From NCBI RefSeq assembly GCF_900088535.1, contig NZ_LT578417.1:2666001-2730000 (forward strand): 64,000 nucleotides of DNA, written 5' to 3'. A model generated the notes under the pieces. That model saw nothing but the letters and a program-made list of their open reading frames with translations, had not been told where the DNA came from and made no database searches. The translations under genes and the position numbers were made by a program. Below, one piece after another: positions 20,732-32,895 of the stretch. The DNA is from Cyanobium sp. NIES-981. Its GTDB lineage: Bacteria; Cyanobacteriota; Cyanobacteriia; PCC-6307; Cyanobiaceae. The first letter of the stretch is position 1. The number at the start of each line of letters is the position of its first letter.

Positions 20732-20759
20732 GCCGTGCCTCACCCGCCGTGCCTCACCC
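20732..20759. repeat. 14-bp tandem duplication spanning the rimP start codon
   Basis: GCCGTGCCTCACCC occurs twice head to tail (20732-20745 and 20746-20759). Each unit contains a GTG. The first (20735) opens a frame that stops after nine codons at 20764; the second (20749) is the rimP start. Confidence 0.8.
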
Positions 20760-21225
20760 TCTGATCCCCGAACTGGAGACCCTCGCCGGCAGGGCCTGCG
20801 CCGACCTGGGCTTCGAGCTCAGGCAGGTGAACCTGCTGACGCACCGCATCCCCATGACCCTGCAGGTGCTCGTGCAGCGTGGCGATGGCCAGGACATCAG
20901 CCTCGATGAGTGCGCCGCCCTGAGCGCTCCCCTGGGCGAGGCCTTCGATGCGGCAGGCGTTCTGGACCAGGAGACCTACATTCTGGAGGTCAGCAGCCCG
21001 GGCGTCGGCGACGAGCTGCGGGAGGACCGCGACTTCCGCAGCTTCCGTGGGTTTCCCGTGGCCGTACGCTTCACTGACCGCAACGGTGCTGAAGCCCGGT
21101 GCGAGGGCCTGCTGCTGGAGCGCACCGCGAGCGAGCTCCAGATCAACATGCGCGGGCGCACGAAGCGCATTCCCCGTGCGTCCGTGCTGCAGGTGCTCCT
21201 TGTCGCGCCGAGCACCGGCACCTGA
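20749..21225 (+). CDS. rimP: Ribosome maturation factor RimP
   Basis: A 158-residue protein needed for 30S subunit maturation. It shows the family signatures GFELRQVNLLTHR, SLDECAALSAPLGEAFDA and YILEVSSPGVGDELREDRDFRSFRG, followed by a small SH3-like C-terminal domain. It begins with GTG at 20749 inside a 14-bp tandem repeat and is the first gene of the rimP-nusA-ylxR-infB cluster, found in this order in many bacteria. The gap to nusA is 51 bp. Confidence 0.94.
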   Translation: MPHPLIPELETLAGRACADLGFELRQVNLLTHRIPMTLQVLVQRGDGQDISLDECAALSAPLGEAFDAAGVLDQETYILEVSSPGVGDELREDRDFRSFRGFPVAVRFTDRNGAEARCEGLLLERTASELQINMRGRTKRIPRASVLQVLLVAPSTGT

Positions 21226-21276
21226 AACCGCGACGAGCGGCATCCCCACAACTGAATCACCCACAACCGAACCCCC

Positions 21277-22713
21277 ATGGCCCTGGTCCTGCTCCCCGGT
21301 CTGAACAACCTGATCGAGGACATCAGCGAGGAGAAGAAGCTGCCTCCTGCAGTGGTGGAGGCAGCGCTGCGGGAGGCGCTCCTCAAGGGCTATGAGCGCT
21401 ACCGGCGCACCCTCTATCTCGGCATCAGCGAGGACCCCTTCGAGGAGGACTACTTCTCCAACTTCGACGTGCAACTCGATCTGGACGAGGAGGGGTACCG
21501 GGTGCTGGCCTCCAAGATCATCGTGGAGGACGTGGAGAGCGAGGACCACCAGATCGCCCTGGCGGAAGTGCAGCAGGTGGCCGACGACGCCCAGATCGGT
21601 GACACCGTGGTGCTGGACGTGACGCCGGAGAAGGACGATTTCGGGCGGATGGCCGCCGCCACCACCAAGCAGGTGCTGGCCCAGAAGCTGCGGGATCAGC
21701 AGCGCCGCATGATCCAGGAGGAGTTCGCCGATCTGGAGGATCCGGTGCTCAGCGCCCGGGTGGTGCGCTTCGAGCGCCAGAGCGTGATCATGGCGGTGAG
21801 CAGCGGCCCCGGCAGGCCGGAGGTGGAGGCCGAGCTGCCCCGCAGGGATCAGCTGCCGAACGACAACTACCGGGCCAACACCACCCTCAAGGTGTTCCTC
21901 AAGGAAGTGAGCGAGGTGCCGCGGCGCGGGCCCCAGCTGTTCGTGAGCCGGGCCAATGCCGGGCTGGTGGTGTACCTGTTCGAGAACGAGGTGCCGGAGA
22001 TTCAGGAGGGCTCCGTGCGGATCGTGGCCGTGGCGCGGGAAGCCAACCCCCCCAGCCGTGCCGTGGGGCCGCGCACCAAGGTGGCGGTGGACTCGGTGGA
22101 ACGGGAGGTGGATCCGGTGGGGGCCTGCATCGGCGCCCGGGGCTCGAGGATCCAGCAGGTGGTGAACGAGCTGCGGGGCGAGAAGATCGACGTGATCCGC
22201 TGGTCGCCGGACCCCGGCCAGTACATCGCCAACTCCCTCAGCCCGGCGCGGGTGGAGGCCGTGCGTCTGGTGGATCCCGACGGTCACCACGCCCATGTGC
22301 TGGTTCCCCCCGACCAGCTCAGCCTGGCCATCGGCCGGGAAGGACAGAACGTGCGGCTGGCGGCACGGCTGACCGGCTGGAAGATCGACATCAAGAACGC
22401 CAACGAATACGACCAGGCCAGTGAGGACGCCGTGGTGGCCGAGCTGATCGCCGTCCGCCAGGAGGAGGAGGCGCTGCATGCCGAAGCCGAGGCCCGCCTC
22501 GCCGCCGAGCAGGCCGCCAGGGCCGAGGAGGATGCCCGGCTGCGGGAGCTCTACCCCCTGCCGGAGGACGAGGAGGAGTCCCTGGACGAGGGTGTCGAGC
22601 CCCAGGCTGATGCGCTGCCCTCCCCGGCCGACGCCCTGGCGGAGGAGGAGGCCCCGGAGGGCGTGCCGTCCGAGACCGGCGAGCTGGTCAGCAGCGAGGA
22701 CGGAGCCCGGTGA
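21277..22713 (+). CDS. nusA: Transcription termination/antitermination factor NusA
   Basis: A 478-residue protein with the NusA domain order: N-terminal polymerase-binding domain (from [18 protein letters not shown]), S1 domain around residue 130-200, then two KH domains ([18 protein letters not shown] and [21 protein letters not shown]). It ends with an acidic, Glu/Ala-rich tail of about 100 residues rather than the acidic repeats of E. coli NusA. NusA modulates pausing, termination and antitermination. Its stop codon overlaps the ylxR start by 4 nt (GTGA). Confidence 0.96.
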   Translation: MALVLLPGLNNLIEDISEEKKLPPAVVEAALREALLKGYERYRRTLYLGISEDPFEEDYFSNFDVQLDLDEEGYRVLASKIIVEDVESEDHQIALAEVQQVADDAQIGDTVVLDVTPEKDDFGRMAAATTKQVLAQKLRDQQRRMIQEEFADLEDPVLSARVVRFERQSVIMAVSSGPGRPEVEAELPRRDQLPNDNYRANTTLKVFLKEVSEVPRRGPQLFVSRANAGLVVYLFENEVPEIQEGSVRIVAVAREANPPSRAVGPRTKVAVDSVEREVDPVGACIGARGSRIQQVVNELRGEKIDVIRWSPDPGQYIANSLSPARVEAVRLVDPDGHHAHVLVPPDQLSLAIGREGQNVRLAARLTGWKIDIKNANEYDQASEDAVVAELIAVRQEEEALHAEAEARLAAEQAARAEEDARLRELYPLPEDEEESLDEGVEPQADALPSPADALAEEEAPEGVPSETGELVSSEDGAR

Positions 22714-23018
22714 CCTCCAGCAGACCCGTCCTGAGGCGCTGCGTGGCCTGTCGTTCCCTGATGGACCGCAGTGAGCTCTGGCGGGTGGTTCGCCTGGCCG
22801 CCGGTGGCATTCAGCTGGATCAGGGCATGGGCCGCTCGGCCTACCTCTGTCCCCGCAGCGAATGCCTCGACGAAGCCAGGCGGCGGAAGCGTCTGCAGCG
22901 GGCCCTGCGCTGCCCGGTGGCAGACGCTGTCCTGGACGTGCTCGAGCAGCGTCTCGTTGCCCAGAGCCGACCTGCCGCCCAGAGACCCGCCTTCGAGGCA
23001 AGCTCTGAGGCAAGATGA
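22710..23018 (+). CDS. ylxR: YlxR-family RNA-binding protein (RnpM)
   Basis: A 102-residue protein whose first 70 residues match the YlxR fold: RRCVACRSLMDRSELWRVVRL and the GRSAYLCPRSECLDEARRRKRL signature. In Bacillus, YlxR has been reported as a modulator of RNase P (RnpM). The GTG start overlaps the nusA stop, implying coupled translation, and infB follows after 79 bp. The last 25 or so residues are low-complexity. Confidence 0.88.
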   Translation: MTSSRPVLRRCVACRSLMDRSELWRVVRLAAGGIQLDQGMGRSAYLCPRSECLDEARRRKRLQRALRCPVADAVLDVLEQRLVAQSRPAAQRPAFEASSEAR

Positions 23019-23097
23019 ACCCTGGCCGCAGAGCGCGTGCGGCCTGGTGCTTCTGTCCCCCCATGGCGGGCAGGGGCCCGGACCATTGGAGACCTGA

Positions 23098-26382
<3,285 letters not shown>

Positions 26383-26405
26383 GCGGCGCCCCGGACCCCG
26401 ACGCC

Positions 26406-27392
26406 GTGACACCCCGCAGCGAGCCCCTCCTCTGGCTACAGCTCATCGCCCTGGGGGCCATCCCCCTGGAGCTGCTGCTCCTTCTCCTGGTGCTGGCCGG
26501 GGCCGACCCCGGACCGGTGCCAGGGGTGGAGCGGTTGCTGGTGTGGGGCCTCGGGGCGCTGGCCCCCGCCCTGCTGTTCTGGCGCCGCCCTCCGGATTGC
26601 TGTTCCCTGCTGCTGATCCAGGTGCCGGTGCGGGGCCGCAGTCTGCTGCAGCGGAGCCTTTCGCGCCTTCAGGAGAGCTGGCCACCGAAGCTTCTGGCGG
26701 TGCTGGGGGCGGCCGTGCTGCTGCCCCTGCTGTGGACGCTGGACAGCCATGCAGCCTTTGCCACACGCTTCTCCCCCCTCCACAGCAGCAACCGCTTCAT
26801 TGCCCTCCTGCTCAGCCTTCCCCTGCTCACCGTGCTCCTCTGGCAATGGCAGCAGCTGGTGCAGTCCCTCTGGCTGCTCACCCGCTCGGCTGGCCAGCTG
26901 GAGGCGGCCCAGCCGATGACCCCGGAGCAGCTCGATGATCAGCACCTCTGCCTGGGGTTGCCGCTGCTCCTGCTGGATCCGCTTGCAGCGCGGGAGCCAT
27001 CAGGAGCTGCAACCCTGGACACCCTCCAGAAGCAGGCAGGCACCGTCACCCCGGAAAGAGGGGCTGCTGGGACGAGTGCCGGGGGTGATCCCGGAGGTGA
27101 TGGCGAGAACCCTGACGGCTTGACCCCCGAGCTCCGGACGGGCGAATCGGCATCCAACGGGGAGGGTTCTGGCCCAGCCGGCTCAGACCCATCCGAATCT
27201 GAAGCATCCGAAGGTGAGGCATCTGAGCGTCAGGCATCCAGCGCCGACTCCGCCAGCCCCGAGATCACCAGCCCCGAGCCCATCAGCCCTGGGTCCTCAC
27301 TGCTGCTCGATCCGGGGGGACCTGTTTCGATCGAACCAGAGCAGGCTGCCGAAAAGAGCGACGGCACCGATCTGGATGAGAATGTCTCCTGA
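26406..27392 (+). CDS. Membrane protein with long disordered Ser/Glu/Pro-rich tail
   Basis: A 328-residue protein starting with GTG 23 bp after the infB stop, probably in the same transcript. The first 180 residues hold four hydrophobic segments (around LLWLQLIALGAIPLELLL, LLVWGLGALAPALLFW, LLAVLGAAVLLPLLW and FIALLLSLPLLTVLLW). From about residue 200 the sequence is low-complexity with repeated SE/AS/PE units and no predicted fold. I recall comparable low-complexity proteins behind infB in other picocyanobacteria; function unknown. The last 96 bp are antisense to the convergent gene at 27297-27563. Confidence 0.7.
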   Translation: MTPRSEPLLWLQLIALGAIPLELLLLLLVLAGADPGPVPGVERLLVWGLGALAPALLFWRRPPDCCSLLLIQVPVRGRSLLQRSLSRLQESWPPKLLAVLGAAVLLPLLWTLDSHAAFATRFSPLHSSNRFIALLLSLPLLTVLLWQWQQLVQSLWLLTRSAGQLEAAQPMTPEQLDDQHLCLGLPLLLLDPLAAREPSGAATLDTLQKQAGTVTPERGAAGTSAGGDPGGDGENPDGLTPELRTGESASNGEGSGPAGSDPSESEASEGEASERQASSADSASPEITSPEPISPGSSLLLDPGGPVSIEPEQAAEKSDGTDLDENVS

Positions 27393-27563
27393 GGCCACCT
27401 CGCCACCGGAAGCACCCCGCAGCGCCATCACGGCAAGACCGGCGCCACCGGAACCGGCCAGGGCCAGCCACAGGGCCCGCCGCAATCCCCGCCAGGGTGT
27501 TCGTGCCTCCTGGAGCAGTCGTGCCCGCAGGTCAGGATCGAGAGGACGAGGCTGCTGTCCCAT
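27297..27563 (-). CDS. Small two-helix membrane protein (DUF3493-like)
   Basis: An 88-residue protein beginning MGQQPRPLDPDLRARLLQEARTPWRGLRRALW, followed by two membrane helices (LALAGSGGAGLAVMALRG and DILIQIGAVALFGSLLWF) with the sequence GASGGEVASG between them. The layout and the sequence RLLQEARTPWRGLRR recall the cyanobacterial/plastid DUF3493 family, some plant members of which act in photosystem assembly; this is recall, not a search. The ATG at 27563 is chosen over one nine codons upstream. It overlaps the opposite-strand gene by 96 bp at the 3' ends. Confidence 0.7.
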   Translation of the reverse strand: MGQQPRPLDPDLRARLLQEARTPWRGLRRALWLALAGSGGAGLAVMALRGASGGEVASGDILIQIGAVALFGSLLWFDRNRSPRIEQQ

Positions 27564-27610
27564 GGCCGGCGTGCGCGTGGCTGACGGCACAATGCTAATT
27601 TCACTGGGAC

Positions 27611-27682
<72 letters not shown>

Positions 27683-27792
27683 TTTTCTGGGTTCAGCGTC
27701 AGAGCGTCATGCTCATTCGTGCTGCTGCTGCGATTGCAGGCAGCGGTGACTTTTGAGCACGAAGTCCGTTCACGTTCCCCATCGTTCCAGCC

Positions 27793-28338
27793 TCAGAGGA
27801 ACGCCTCAGCGGCACCGAGGGGGTGCTGGTGGACCGGCAGCTGATTGAGCAGATCGAAGTCTTCGAAGGCAAAGCCAGGACCCACCACACAACTCACCAG
27901 GCTCCAGCGGCCAGGTGCCCGGGCAGCCTGCCACCAGCCTGCCGGAACCGAAAGACTTGGCGCCTCGTGTACAGCTGGACGCTGCACAGCGCTCGGGCCC
28001 ACGGCCTCGTCCCCCAGCGGGCCTGCGGGAGGCGCCAGGCGATGGAGCTGGGCTTCGCCTCCTTCAGGAGGAAGGGTCCACAGCTCCAGGGGATCACCGG
28101 CGAGGAACTGCCACACCTCATCGCTGCCGCGCACGCGATGCCAGCGGCTCAGACCTCCGCCCGGCAGCAGGTAGAAGATCTGGGTGAGAGCCGATCGGGT
28201 GGCACCGTCCTGGCGCCTGACCTGGGCACCACTGCGATGGTTCTCGCGGTACCAGCCTCCCTCGGGGTGGGGCTGGAGCCGCAGGCGCTCCACGAGCTCC
28301 GCGGCGCTGGTCAGGGCGGGATCGGGCCAGGACGCCAT
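27793..28338 (-). CDS. Cupin-fold protein of the DUF985 type
   Basis: A 181-residue protein with the DUF985 pattern: LVERLRLQPHPEGGWYRENHRS at the start, ALTQIFYLLPGGGLSRWHRV, GSDEVWQFLAGDPLELW, and PAGWWQAARAPGRWSLVSCVVGPGF with FDLLNQLP near the end. These are single-domain jelly-roll proteins; related members have been linked to epimerase-like or metal-binding roles, but the substrate is unknown. The ATG at 28338 (MASWPDPALT) is favoured over an earlier in-frame ATG. It lies downstream of psbA on the same strand but beyond the psbA terminator. Confidence 0.85.
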   Translation of the reverse strand: MASWPDPALTSAAELVERLRLQPHPEGGWYRENHRSGAQVRRQDGATRSALTQIFYLLPGGGLSRWHRVRGSDEVWQFLAGDPLELWTLPPEGGEAQLHRLAPPAGPLGDEAVGPSAVQRPAVHEAPSLSVPAGWWQAARAPGRWSLVSCVVGPGFAFEDFDLLNQLPVHQHPLGAAEAFL

Positions 28339-28394
28339 CAGCGCACCTCCAGGCAACAACCGGCCCCATCATCCGTCCCGAACCACCCCGCATG

Positions 28395-28421
28395 AAAAAG
28401 CCCCCCTCGAGGAGGGGGGCC
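28395..28421 (-). terminator. Rho-independent terminator of psbA
   Basis: On the minus strand a GC-only stem (GCCCCCC at 28400-28406 with GGGGGGC at 28414-28420, 7-nt loop) is followed directly by five T. It sits about 50 bp beyond the psbA stop. Confidence 0.85.
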
Positions 28422-28472
28422 GGCGGGATTCCGTTGGGGTGATCGCCTCCAGCAGAGGCGATCGCTTCAGCC

Positions 28473-29552
28473 TCAGCCGATCGCCGGAGCGGTCAGCGCC
28501 ACAGGGGTGGCTTCGGCAGCCGCCAGGTCGAGCGGGAAGTTGTGAGCGTTGCGCTCGTGCATCACTTCCATACCCAGGTTGGCGCGGTTCAGCACATCGG
28601 CCCAGGTGTTCACCACACGGCCCTGGCCGTCGAGGATCGACTGGTTGAAGTTGAAACCGTTCAGGTTGAAGGCCATCGTGCTCACGCCCAGGGCGGTGAA
28701 CCAGATGCCGACCACAGGCCAGGCAGCCAGGAAGAAGTGCAGGCTGCGGCTGTTGTTGAAGCTGGCGTATTGGAAGATCAGGCGACCGAAGTAACCGTGG
28801 GCAGCCACGATGTTGTAGGTCTCTTCCTCTTGGCCGAACTTGTAGCCGTAGTTTTGGCTCTCGCTTTCGGTGGTCTCACGCACCAGGGAGGAGGTCACCA
28901 GCGAACCGTGCATGGCGGAGAACAGGGAGCCACCGAACACACCGGCCACACCCAGCATGTGGAAGGGGTGCATCAGGATGTTGTGCTCAGCCTGGAACAC
29001 CAGCATGAAGTTGAAGGTGCCGCTGATGCCGAGGGGCATGCCGTCGGAGAAGGAGCCCTGACCGAAGGGGTACACCAGGAACACGGCGCTGGCAGCAGCC
29101 ACGGGGGCGCTGTAGGCGACGCAGATCCAGGGGCGCATGCCCAGGCGGTAGGAGAGTTCCCACTCACGACCCATGTAGCAGAAGATGCCGATGAGGAAGT
29201 GGAACACCACCAGCTGGTAAGGACCGCCGTTGTACAGCCACTCGTCGAGGCTGGCGGCTTCCCAGATGGGGTAGAAGTGCAGGCCGATGGCGTTGCTGGA
29301 GGGCACAACAGCACCGGAGATGATGTTGTTGCCGTAGATCAGCGAACCGGCCACGGGCTCACGGATGCCGTCGATGTCGACGGGGGGCGCAGCGATGAAC
29401 GCCACGATGTAGCAGATGGTGGCAGCCAGCAGGGTGGGGATCATCAGCACACCGAACCAGCCCACGTAGAGGCGGTTGTTGGTGGAGGTGACCCACTCGC
29501 AGAACTGCTGCCAGCTGTTGGCGCCGGAGCGCTGCTGGAGAGTGGTGGTCAT
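28473..29552 (-). CDS. psbA: Photosystem II reaction-centre protein D1
   Basis: A 359-residue D1 protein that binds P680, pheophytin, QB and the Mn4CaO5 cluster in thylakoid membranes. By direct count the key residues are present: Y161, D170, E189, H190, H198, and near the C-terminus H332, E333, H337, D342 and A344, with 15 residues left for CtpA processing. Residue 130 is Glu (MGREWELSY), the form associated with high-light D1 in cyanobacteria. The ATG at 29552 starts the usual MTTTLQQR; the long upstream frame is not coding. A promoter lies about 125 bp upstream and a hairpin terminator follows. No second psbA copy is in the window. Confidence 0.98.
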   Translation of the reverse strand: MTTTLQQRSGANSWQQFCEWVTSTNNRLYVGWFGVLMIPTLLAATICYIVAFIAAPPVDIDGIREPVAGSLIYGNNIISGAVVPSSNAIGLHFYPIWEAASLDEWLYNGGPYQLVVFHFLIGIFCYMGREWELSYRLGMRPWICVAYSAPVAAASAVFLVYPFGQGSFSDGMPLGISGTFNFMLVFQAEHNILMHPFHMLGVAGVFGGSLFSAMHGSLVTSSLVRETTESESQNYGYKFGQEEETYNIVAAHGYFGRLIFQYASFNNSRSLHFFLAAWPVVGIWFTALGVSTMAFNLNGFNFNQSILDGQGRVVNTWADVLNRANLGMEVMHERNAHNFPLDLAAAEATPVALTAPAIG

Positions 29553-29674
29553 GAGAACAGGAGAATGGTGCTCCGGAGAGCGGGTAAGTAGGGCGGCACT
29601 GCCGGTGAAGCACAGATCCCGTGAGGTCTCTGGGGCCGGGTCGGCGGCCGCGGACGGAATCCCGTCGCCAATGA

Positions 29675-29703
29675 ATGTAACACAACATTGCGGGGTTTGT
29701 GAA
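29675..29703 (-). promoter_or_regulatory. Probable psbA promoter
   Basis: On the minus strand a TTCACA -35-like hexamer (29698-29703) and a TTACAT -10-like hexamer (29675-29680) are separated by 17 bp. They lie in a locally AT-richer patch, unusual in this GC-rich window. The resulting psbA leader would be about 115 nt. Confidence 0.5.
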
Positions 29704-29784
29704 GAGGGGTTGCGGCAGGGGTGGCGGTAGGGGTTCCACCACAGCCGCTCGGCTATGTCTGCGGAACCCCGCATGTGCTCCGGC

Positions 29785-30141
29785 ATGGCTGTGCCAGCTC
29801 CTGTGTCCGCCTCGCTGGTCCGTCCCCTGCTGGTGGTGTCGGTGGCGCTTGGAGCGGCAGCCGCTCTCTCGGCCTGCCAGCCCAAGACCACCACGGAACT
29901 CCAGCAGCTGCAGCAGCGGCTGGAACAGCAGGACGTGAAAATCCAGCAGCTCGAGCAGAAGCTCAATGCGGTGAGTCCCAAGGGAGCCGCCGACAGCAGC
30001 GGCAAACCCCCCGCAGGGCCGGTGAAATCGCTCACGTACCGCACCAGCCCCGAGGGCAACCGGCTCCGCATCTACTGGGGCGACGGCAAGACGAGCGATC
30101 TGGAGTGCACCAAGGAGCAGGCCACCCTGGTTTGTGGCTGA
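29785..30141 (+). CDS. Small lipoprotein with a coiled-coil segment
   Basis: About 118 residues. The N-terminus has a hydrophobic signal ([21 protein letters not shown]) ending in the lipobox LSAC, so export and lipidation of that Cys are likely. A Gln/Leu-rich coiled coil follows ([21 protein letters not shown]), then a compact C-terminal part with two Cys ([13 protein letters not shown]). An in-frame ATG at 29755 would add 10 residues; 29785 puts the signal nearer the start. It is divergent from psbA. Function not recognised. Confidence 0.65.
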   Translation: MAVPAPVSASLVRPLLVVSVALGAAAALSACQPKTTTELQQLQQRLEQQDVKIQQLEQKLNAVSPKGAADSSGKPPAGPVKSLTYRTSPEGNRLRIYWGDGKTSDLECTKEQATLVCG

Positions 30142-30204
30142 GCTGGCGAACAGCAATGCGGCCCAGGCCTCAGGCTGGTGGATCGAGAGCCAGCGGACTT
30201 CACG

Positions 30205-30657
30205 ATGGAACGTTCCGGAAGGTGGCTGCTGACCGCAGGCCTGCTGACGGCTGCCGGTCTGGGCGGCCAGCCGGACCTGCGCGCCCAGGAGCCCTCACCC
30301 TCCAGCCTCACGGGCCAGACCCTCCAGCGCATCGAGCAGATCAAGAACGAGGCGATGGGCCTGCAGCGGGCCGTCAATCTCGCCCGCGGAACAGCCGCCA
30401 AGCTCAACGGCGGGCTGAGCGTGTACCGCCCGGCCGTGTGCATGTTCCAGGGCATCAACAACAACCCCTGCCTGGTCGACCGGAGCGCTGAGGGCTACAC
30501 CTTCCGCTTCCTCGGCGGGAGCCCGGGCTGGGAACAACTGCAACTCCCCGCCACCGTGGAGACCGAGCTGCTGATCAGCCGCGACGGCCGCAGCGTGGTG
30601 CAGATTCTCTACAACGGTCTGCCGCGTCCTGCCGCTGCCAAACTGCCGGCTCAATGA
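30205..30657 (+). CDS. Exported protein of unknown function
   Basis: About 150 residues with a signal-peptide-like start (MERSGRWLLTAGLLTAAGLGG, then a likely cleavage near LRAQEP). The mature part has a helical stretch (LQRIEQIKNEAMGLQRAVNLARG) and a pair of Cys in AVCMFQGINNNPCLVD. The end, ETELLISRDGRSVVQILYNG, suggests a small beta domain. It follows the lipoprotein gene by 63 bp on the same strand. I recall similar proteins in other marine Synechococcus but no function. An in-frame GTG at 30178 is an alternative start. Confidence 0.65.
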   Translation: MERSGRWLLTAGLLTAAGLGGQPDLRAQEPSPSSLTGQTLQRIEQIKNEAMGLQRAVNLARGTAAKLNGGLSVYRPAVCMFQGINNNPCLVDRSAEGYTFRFLGGSPGWEQLQLPATVETELLISRDGRSVVQILYNGLPRPAAAKLPAQ

Positions 30658-30769
30658 GGGCCTGGGCCCTCGGGCCCGATTGATGGGGCCCAGGGGATGG
30701 GGTCCGGCGCAAGGGGTCCGGCACGTCCACCGGGCGTCAAAGGGTTGGCTTCAGGGTGTCGGTGTCAGG

Positions 30770-30811
30770 TCCTCAGCATCAGGTTTTCGGAATCAGGCTT
30801 TCGGCATCATG
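30770..30811. repeat. Three imperfect 14-bp tandem units
   Basis: TCCTCAGCATCAGG, TTTTCGGAATCAGG and CTTTCGGCATCATG stand head to tail (30770-30783, 30784-30797, 30798-30811), immediately downstream of and touching the 3' end of the aspartoacylase-like gene. Confidence 0.6.
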
Positions 30812-31784
30812 TCGTCGTCAAGGTGGCCGCGCAGGCTTGCAGTGCTGCTGACCACGCGGGCAGCACCGGCCACGCCTCCCGGCGGGTGAGGCTGAGGGCA
30901 ATGCCCTTCTCCCCGTAGGCCGCTTCGTTGATGAACACGGCCACCTGCGGCTCCGCATCCGGGGAGGATTCGAAGCCGATCACCCGGCCATCCGGATCGA
31001 GGAACAGGGGCGCCCCCGGCGGCAGGGGCCACCAGTCCCGCGACTGGAGCCGGGGATGGATGCAGGCGAGCGGGTCGCCATCGGGCCGGCGGGGCAGATC
31101 GAGGCTGCGCAGGTGGCGGTGCACCACCAGGGCGGCGGGCAGCCGCGGAGGCCCGCCGCGGGCCTCCGACAGCACGGCGAGAGCCGCCTCCAGGGCGAGC
31201 TGGGTCTGCCGGCAGATGCGGGCCTGTACCACACCCTGGGGCACCGGCCCCACCTCGATCACCACCCCGCAGGGCCAGCGCTCCACCAGGAACCCCGTCT
31301 GGGCGGGGTCGCCCTCATGCAGGTAGACCGGCAAGCCCAGTCTGGCCTGGATGCCCGCGGCCAGGGCCAGGTCGGTGAAGCGCCGGCCGTACAGCACCAG
31401 GCAGCTCCCCATCGCACTGGTGGTGCTGTGCAGATCGATCGCCACCGCACAGGGCTCGCGGCCACCAGGCCCGTGCTCCTCCAGCAGCTGGCGGGCTCGC
31501 CGCACCTCCAGAGCCTGCTCACCCCGGTGCTGCAGCAGGGCCTCGGAAAAGCAGCGGTTCAGATCACGCTCCACGTAGCGCTGATTGCTGGCCCAGGCCT
31601 GGGGATTGCCCAGCACGAACACCGGATGCAGCGCGGCGCTGCGCAGACGGGCCGGCTCCTGGCGCCAGTGCTCGAGCAGCCAGGGGGCATTGCGCTCGTT
31701 GCCGTGGGTGCCGCCCACCACCAGAACCCCGTTCAGCCGTTCCAAGGACCACCCCCCAGCGCTTCCTGTGCCACGCCCGATCAC
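30807..31784 (-). CDS. Aspartoacylase / succinylglutamate desuccinylase-like zinc carboxypeptidase family protein
   Basis: A 325-residue enzyme of the AspA/AstE family. The zinc ligands of the family are seen as H27 and E30 in [11 protein letters not shown] and the His in [13 protein letters not shown]. The substrate-binding pattern [12 protein letters not shown] and the catalytic Glu in [13 protein letters not shown] are also present. Members deacylate N-acyl amino acids such as N-acetylaspartate; the true substrate in cyanobacteria is not established. The ATG at 31784 gives a 17-residue extension before the core LNGVLVVGG, so a later start is possible. It stands alone between small convergent and divergent genes. 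Confidence 0.85.
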   Translation of the reverse strand: MIGRGTGSAGGWSLERLNGVLVVGGTHGNERNAPWLLEHWRQEPARLRSAALHPVFVLGNPQAWASNQRYVERDLNRCFSEALLQHRGEQALEVRRARQLLEEHGPGGREPCAVAIDLHSTTSAMGSCLVLYGRRFTDLALAAGIQARLGLPVYLHEGDPAQTGFLVERWPCGVVIEVGPVPQGVVQARICRQTQLALEAALAVLSEARGGPPRLPAALVVHRHLRSLDLPRRPDGDPLACIHPRLQSRDWWPLPPGAPLFLDPDGRVIGFESSPDAEPQVAVFINEAAYGEKGIALSLTRREAWPVLPAWSAALQACAATLTTT

Positions 31785-31870
31785 CAGTGTGAAGTCTGCC
31801 GGGTTCTGCCAGCGGCGATCACCCCCGAGCCGACCCCGACCTTGGCGTCACCGGCGCCGCTGACGCAGAG

Positions 31871-31900
31871 TTCGCAGCAGTGCGATTCGCAGCAGTGCGA
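31871..31900. repeat. Perfect 15-bp tandem duplication upstream of the glutathione transferase gene
   Basis: TTCGCAGCAGTGCGA is repeated exactly at 31871-31885 and 31886-31900, ending 8 bp before the start codon at 31909, so it occupies the ribosome-binding region. Confidence 0.75.
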
Positions 31901-31908
31901 GCAGGCTC

Positions 31909-32895
31909 ATGGCTCCGGTGCCCCCCATCCTCGTGCGTACGGCCCGCCGCTGCTGGCGCTGGCAATGGCAGCAGCTGATGGGGGGCCTGGCCCCCGCTGA
32001 CAGCGAGGGCAACTACCGCAGGCCCGCCGGTGTCTTCACGGCCCTGCCCCCGCTGCCGGAGGACGCCGCGGCCCCGGACGGCCATGTGCTGATCGTGGGA
32101 CGCAGCTGCCCCTGGGCCCACAGGGCCTGGCTGGTGTGGAGCCTGCGCGGCCTCGCCGGCAGCATCGCGCTGGAGGTGGTGGAACCTGACCCGGAAGCGG
32201 GGCGGTGGCGCTTCACCCGCCCGTTCCTGGGCTGCACCACCCTCCAGGAGCTCTACCGCGCCTGCGGAGCGCCCGCCGCCACCAGGGCCACGGTGCCGGT
32301 GCTGGTGTCGCGGCGGCGCCAGCGGGTGGTGGTGGGCGAGAGCGCCCGGCTGATCGAGCTGCTCAACCAGTGGCCCTCCGGCCAGGCCCTGGATCTCGAC
32401 CCGGCCCCGCAGCGTGAGGCCACGGGGCGGTGGCGCGAGCGGCTGCAGCACAGTGTCAACGATGGGGTGTACCGCTGCGGTTTCGCCCGCACCCAGGCGG
32501 CCTACGACCGCGCCGAAGCCGCGCTGTTCGCCACCCTGGCGGAGGTGGAGGAGCAGCTGAGCACCAGGCCGGACCCCTGGCTGAGCGGACCGATGCTGAG
32601 CCTGGCGGACGTGCAGCTGTTTCCCACCCTGATCCGGCTGGAGCTGGTCTACGCGCCGCTGTTCGGCGTGAGCCGCCTGCCGCTGTGGCAACTGCCGGCC
32701 CTCTGGCGGTGGCGCTCCCGCTTCCATGCCCTGCCGGGAGTGGCGGACACCTGCGCCGCCGCTGCCTGGCGCCAGGACTACTTCGGCACCCTCTTCCCGC
32801 TCCATCCCTCCGGGATCGTTCCGGCCGGGCCCTGCCTGGCCACACTGGTGGCAGAGCCCCCTGCCGGGGGGCATACGCCGGGAGAGACGCCATGA
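31909..32895 (+). CDS. Xi-class glutathione transferase / glutathionyl-hydroquinone reductase-like
   Basis: A 328-residue protein with the catalytic CPWAHRA motif at about C67 (VGRSCPWAHRAWLVW), the signature of Xi-class or ECM4/YqjG enzymes that reduce glutathionylated hydroquinones. The N-terminal thioredoxin-like half continues with ATVPVLVSRRRQRVVVGESARLIELLN, and the helical C-terminal half contains WLSGPMLSLADVQLFPTLIRLE. Length is typical for the class. Its stop overlaps the start of the next gene by 4 nt (ATGA), so the two are translated together. Confidence 0.85.
   Translation: MAPVPPILVRTARRCWRWQWQQLMGGLAPADSEGNYRRPAGVFTALPPLPEDAAAPDGHVLIVGRSCPWAHRAWLVWSLRGLAGSIALEVVEPDPEAGRWRFTRPFLGCTTLQELYRACGAPAATRATVPVLVSRRRQRVVVGESARLIELLNQWPSGQALDLDPAPQREATGRWRERLQHSVNDGVYRCGFARTQAAYDRAEAALFATLAEVEEQLSTRPDPWLSGPMLSLADVQLFPTLIRLELVYAPLFGVSRLPLWQLPALWRWRSRFHALPGVADTCAAAAWRQDYFGTLFPLHPSGIVPAGPCLATLVAEPPAGGHTPGETP

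Noticed and set aside
29553..30071. Upstream extension of the psbA reading frame by about 170 codons
   Set aside because: D1 begins at MTTTLQQR; the extension covers the promoter and the divergent lipoprotein gene.
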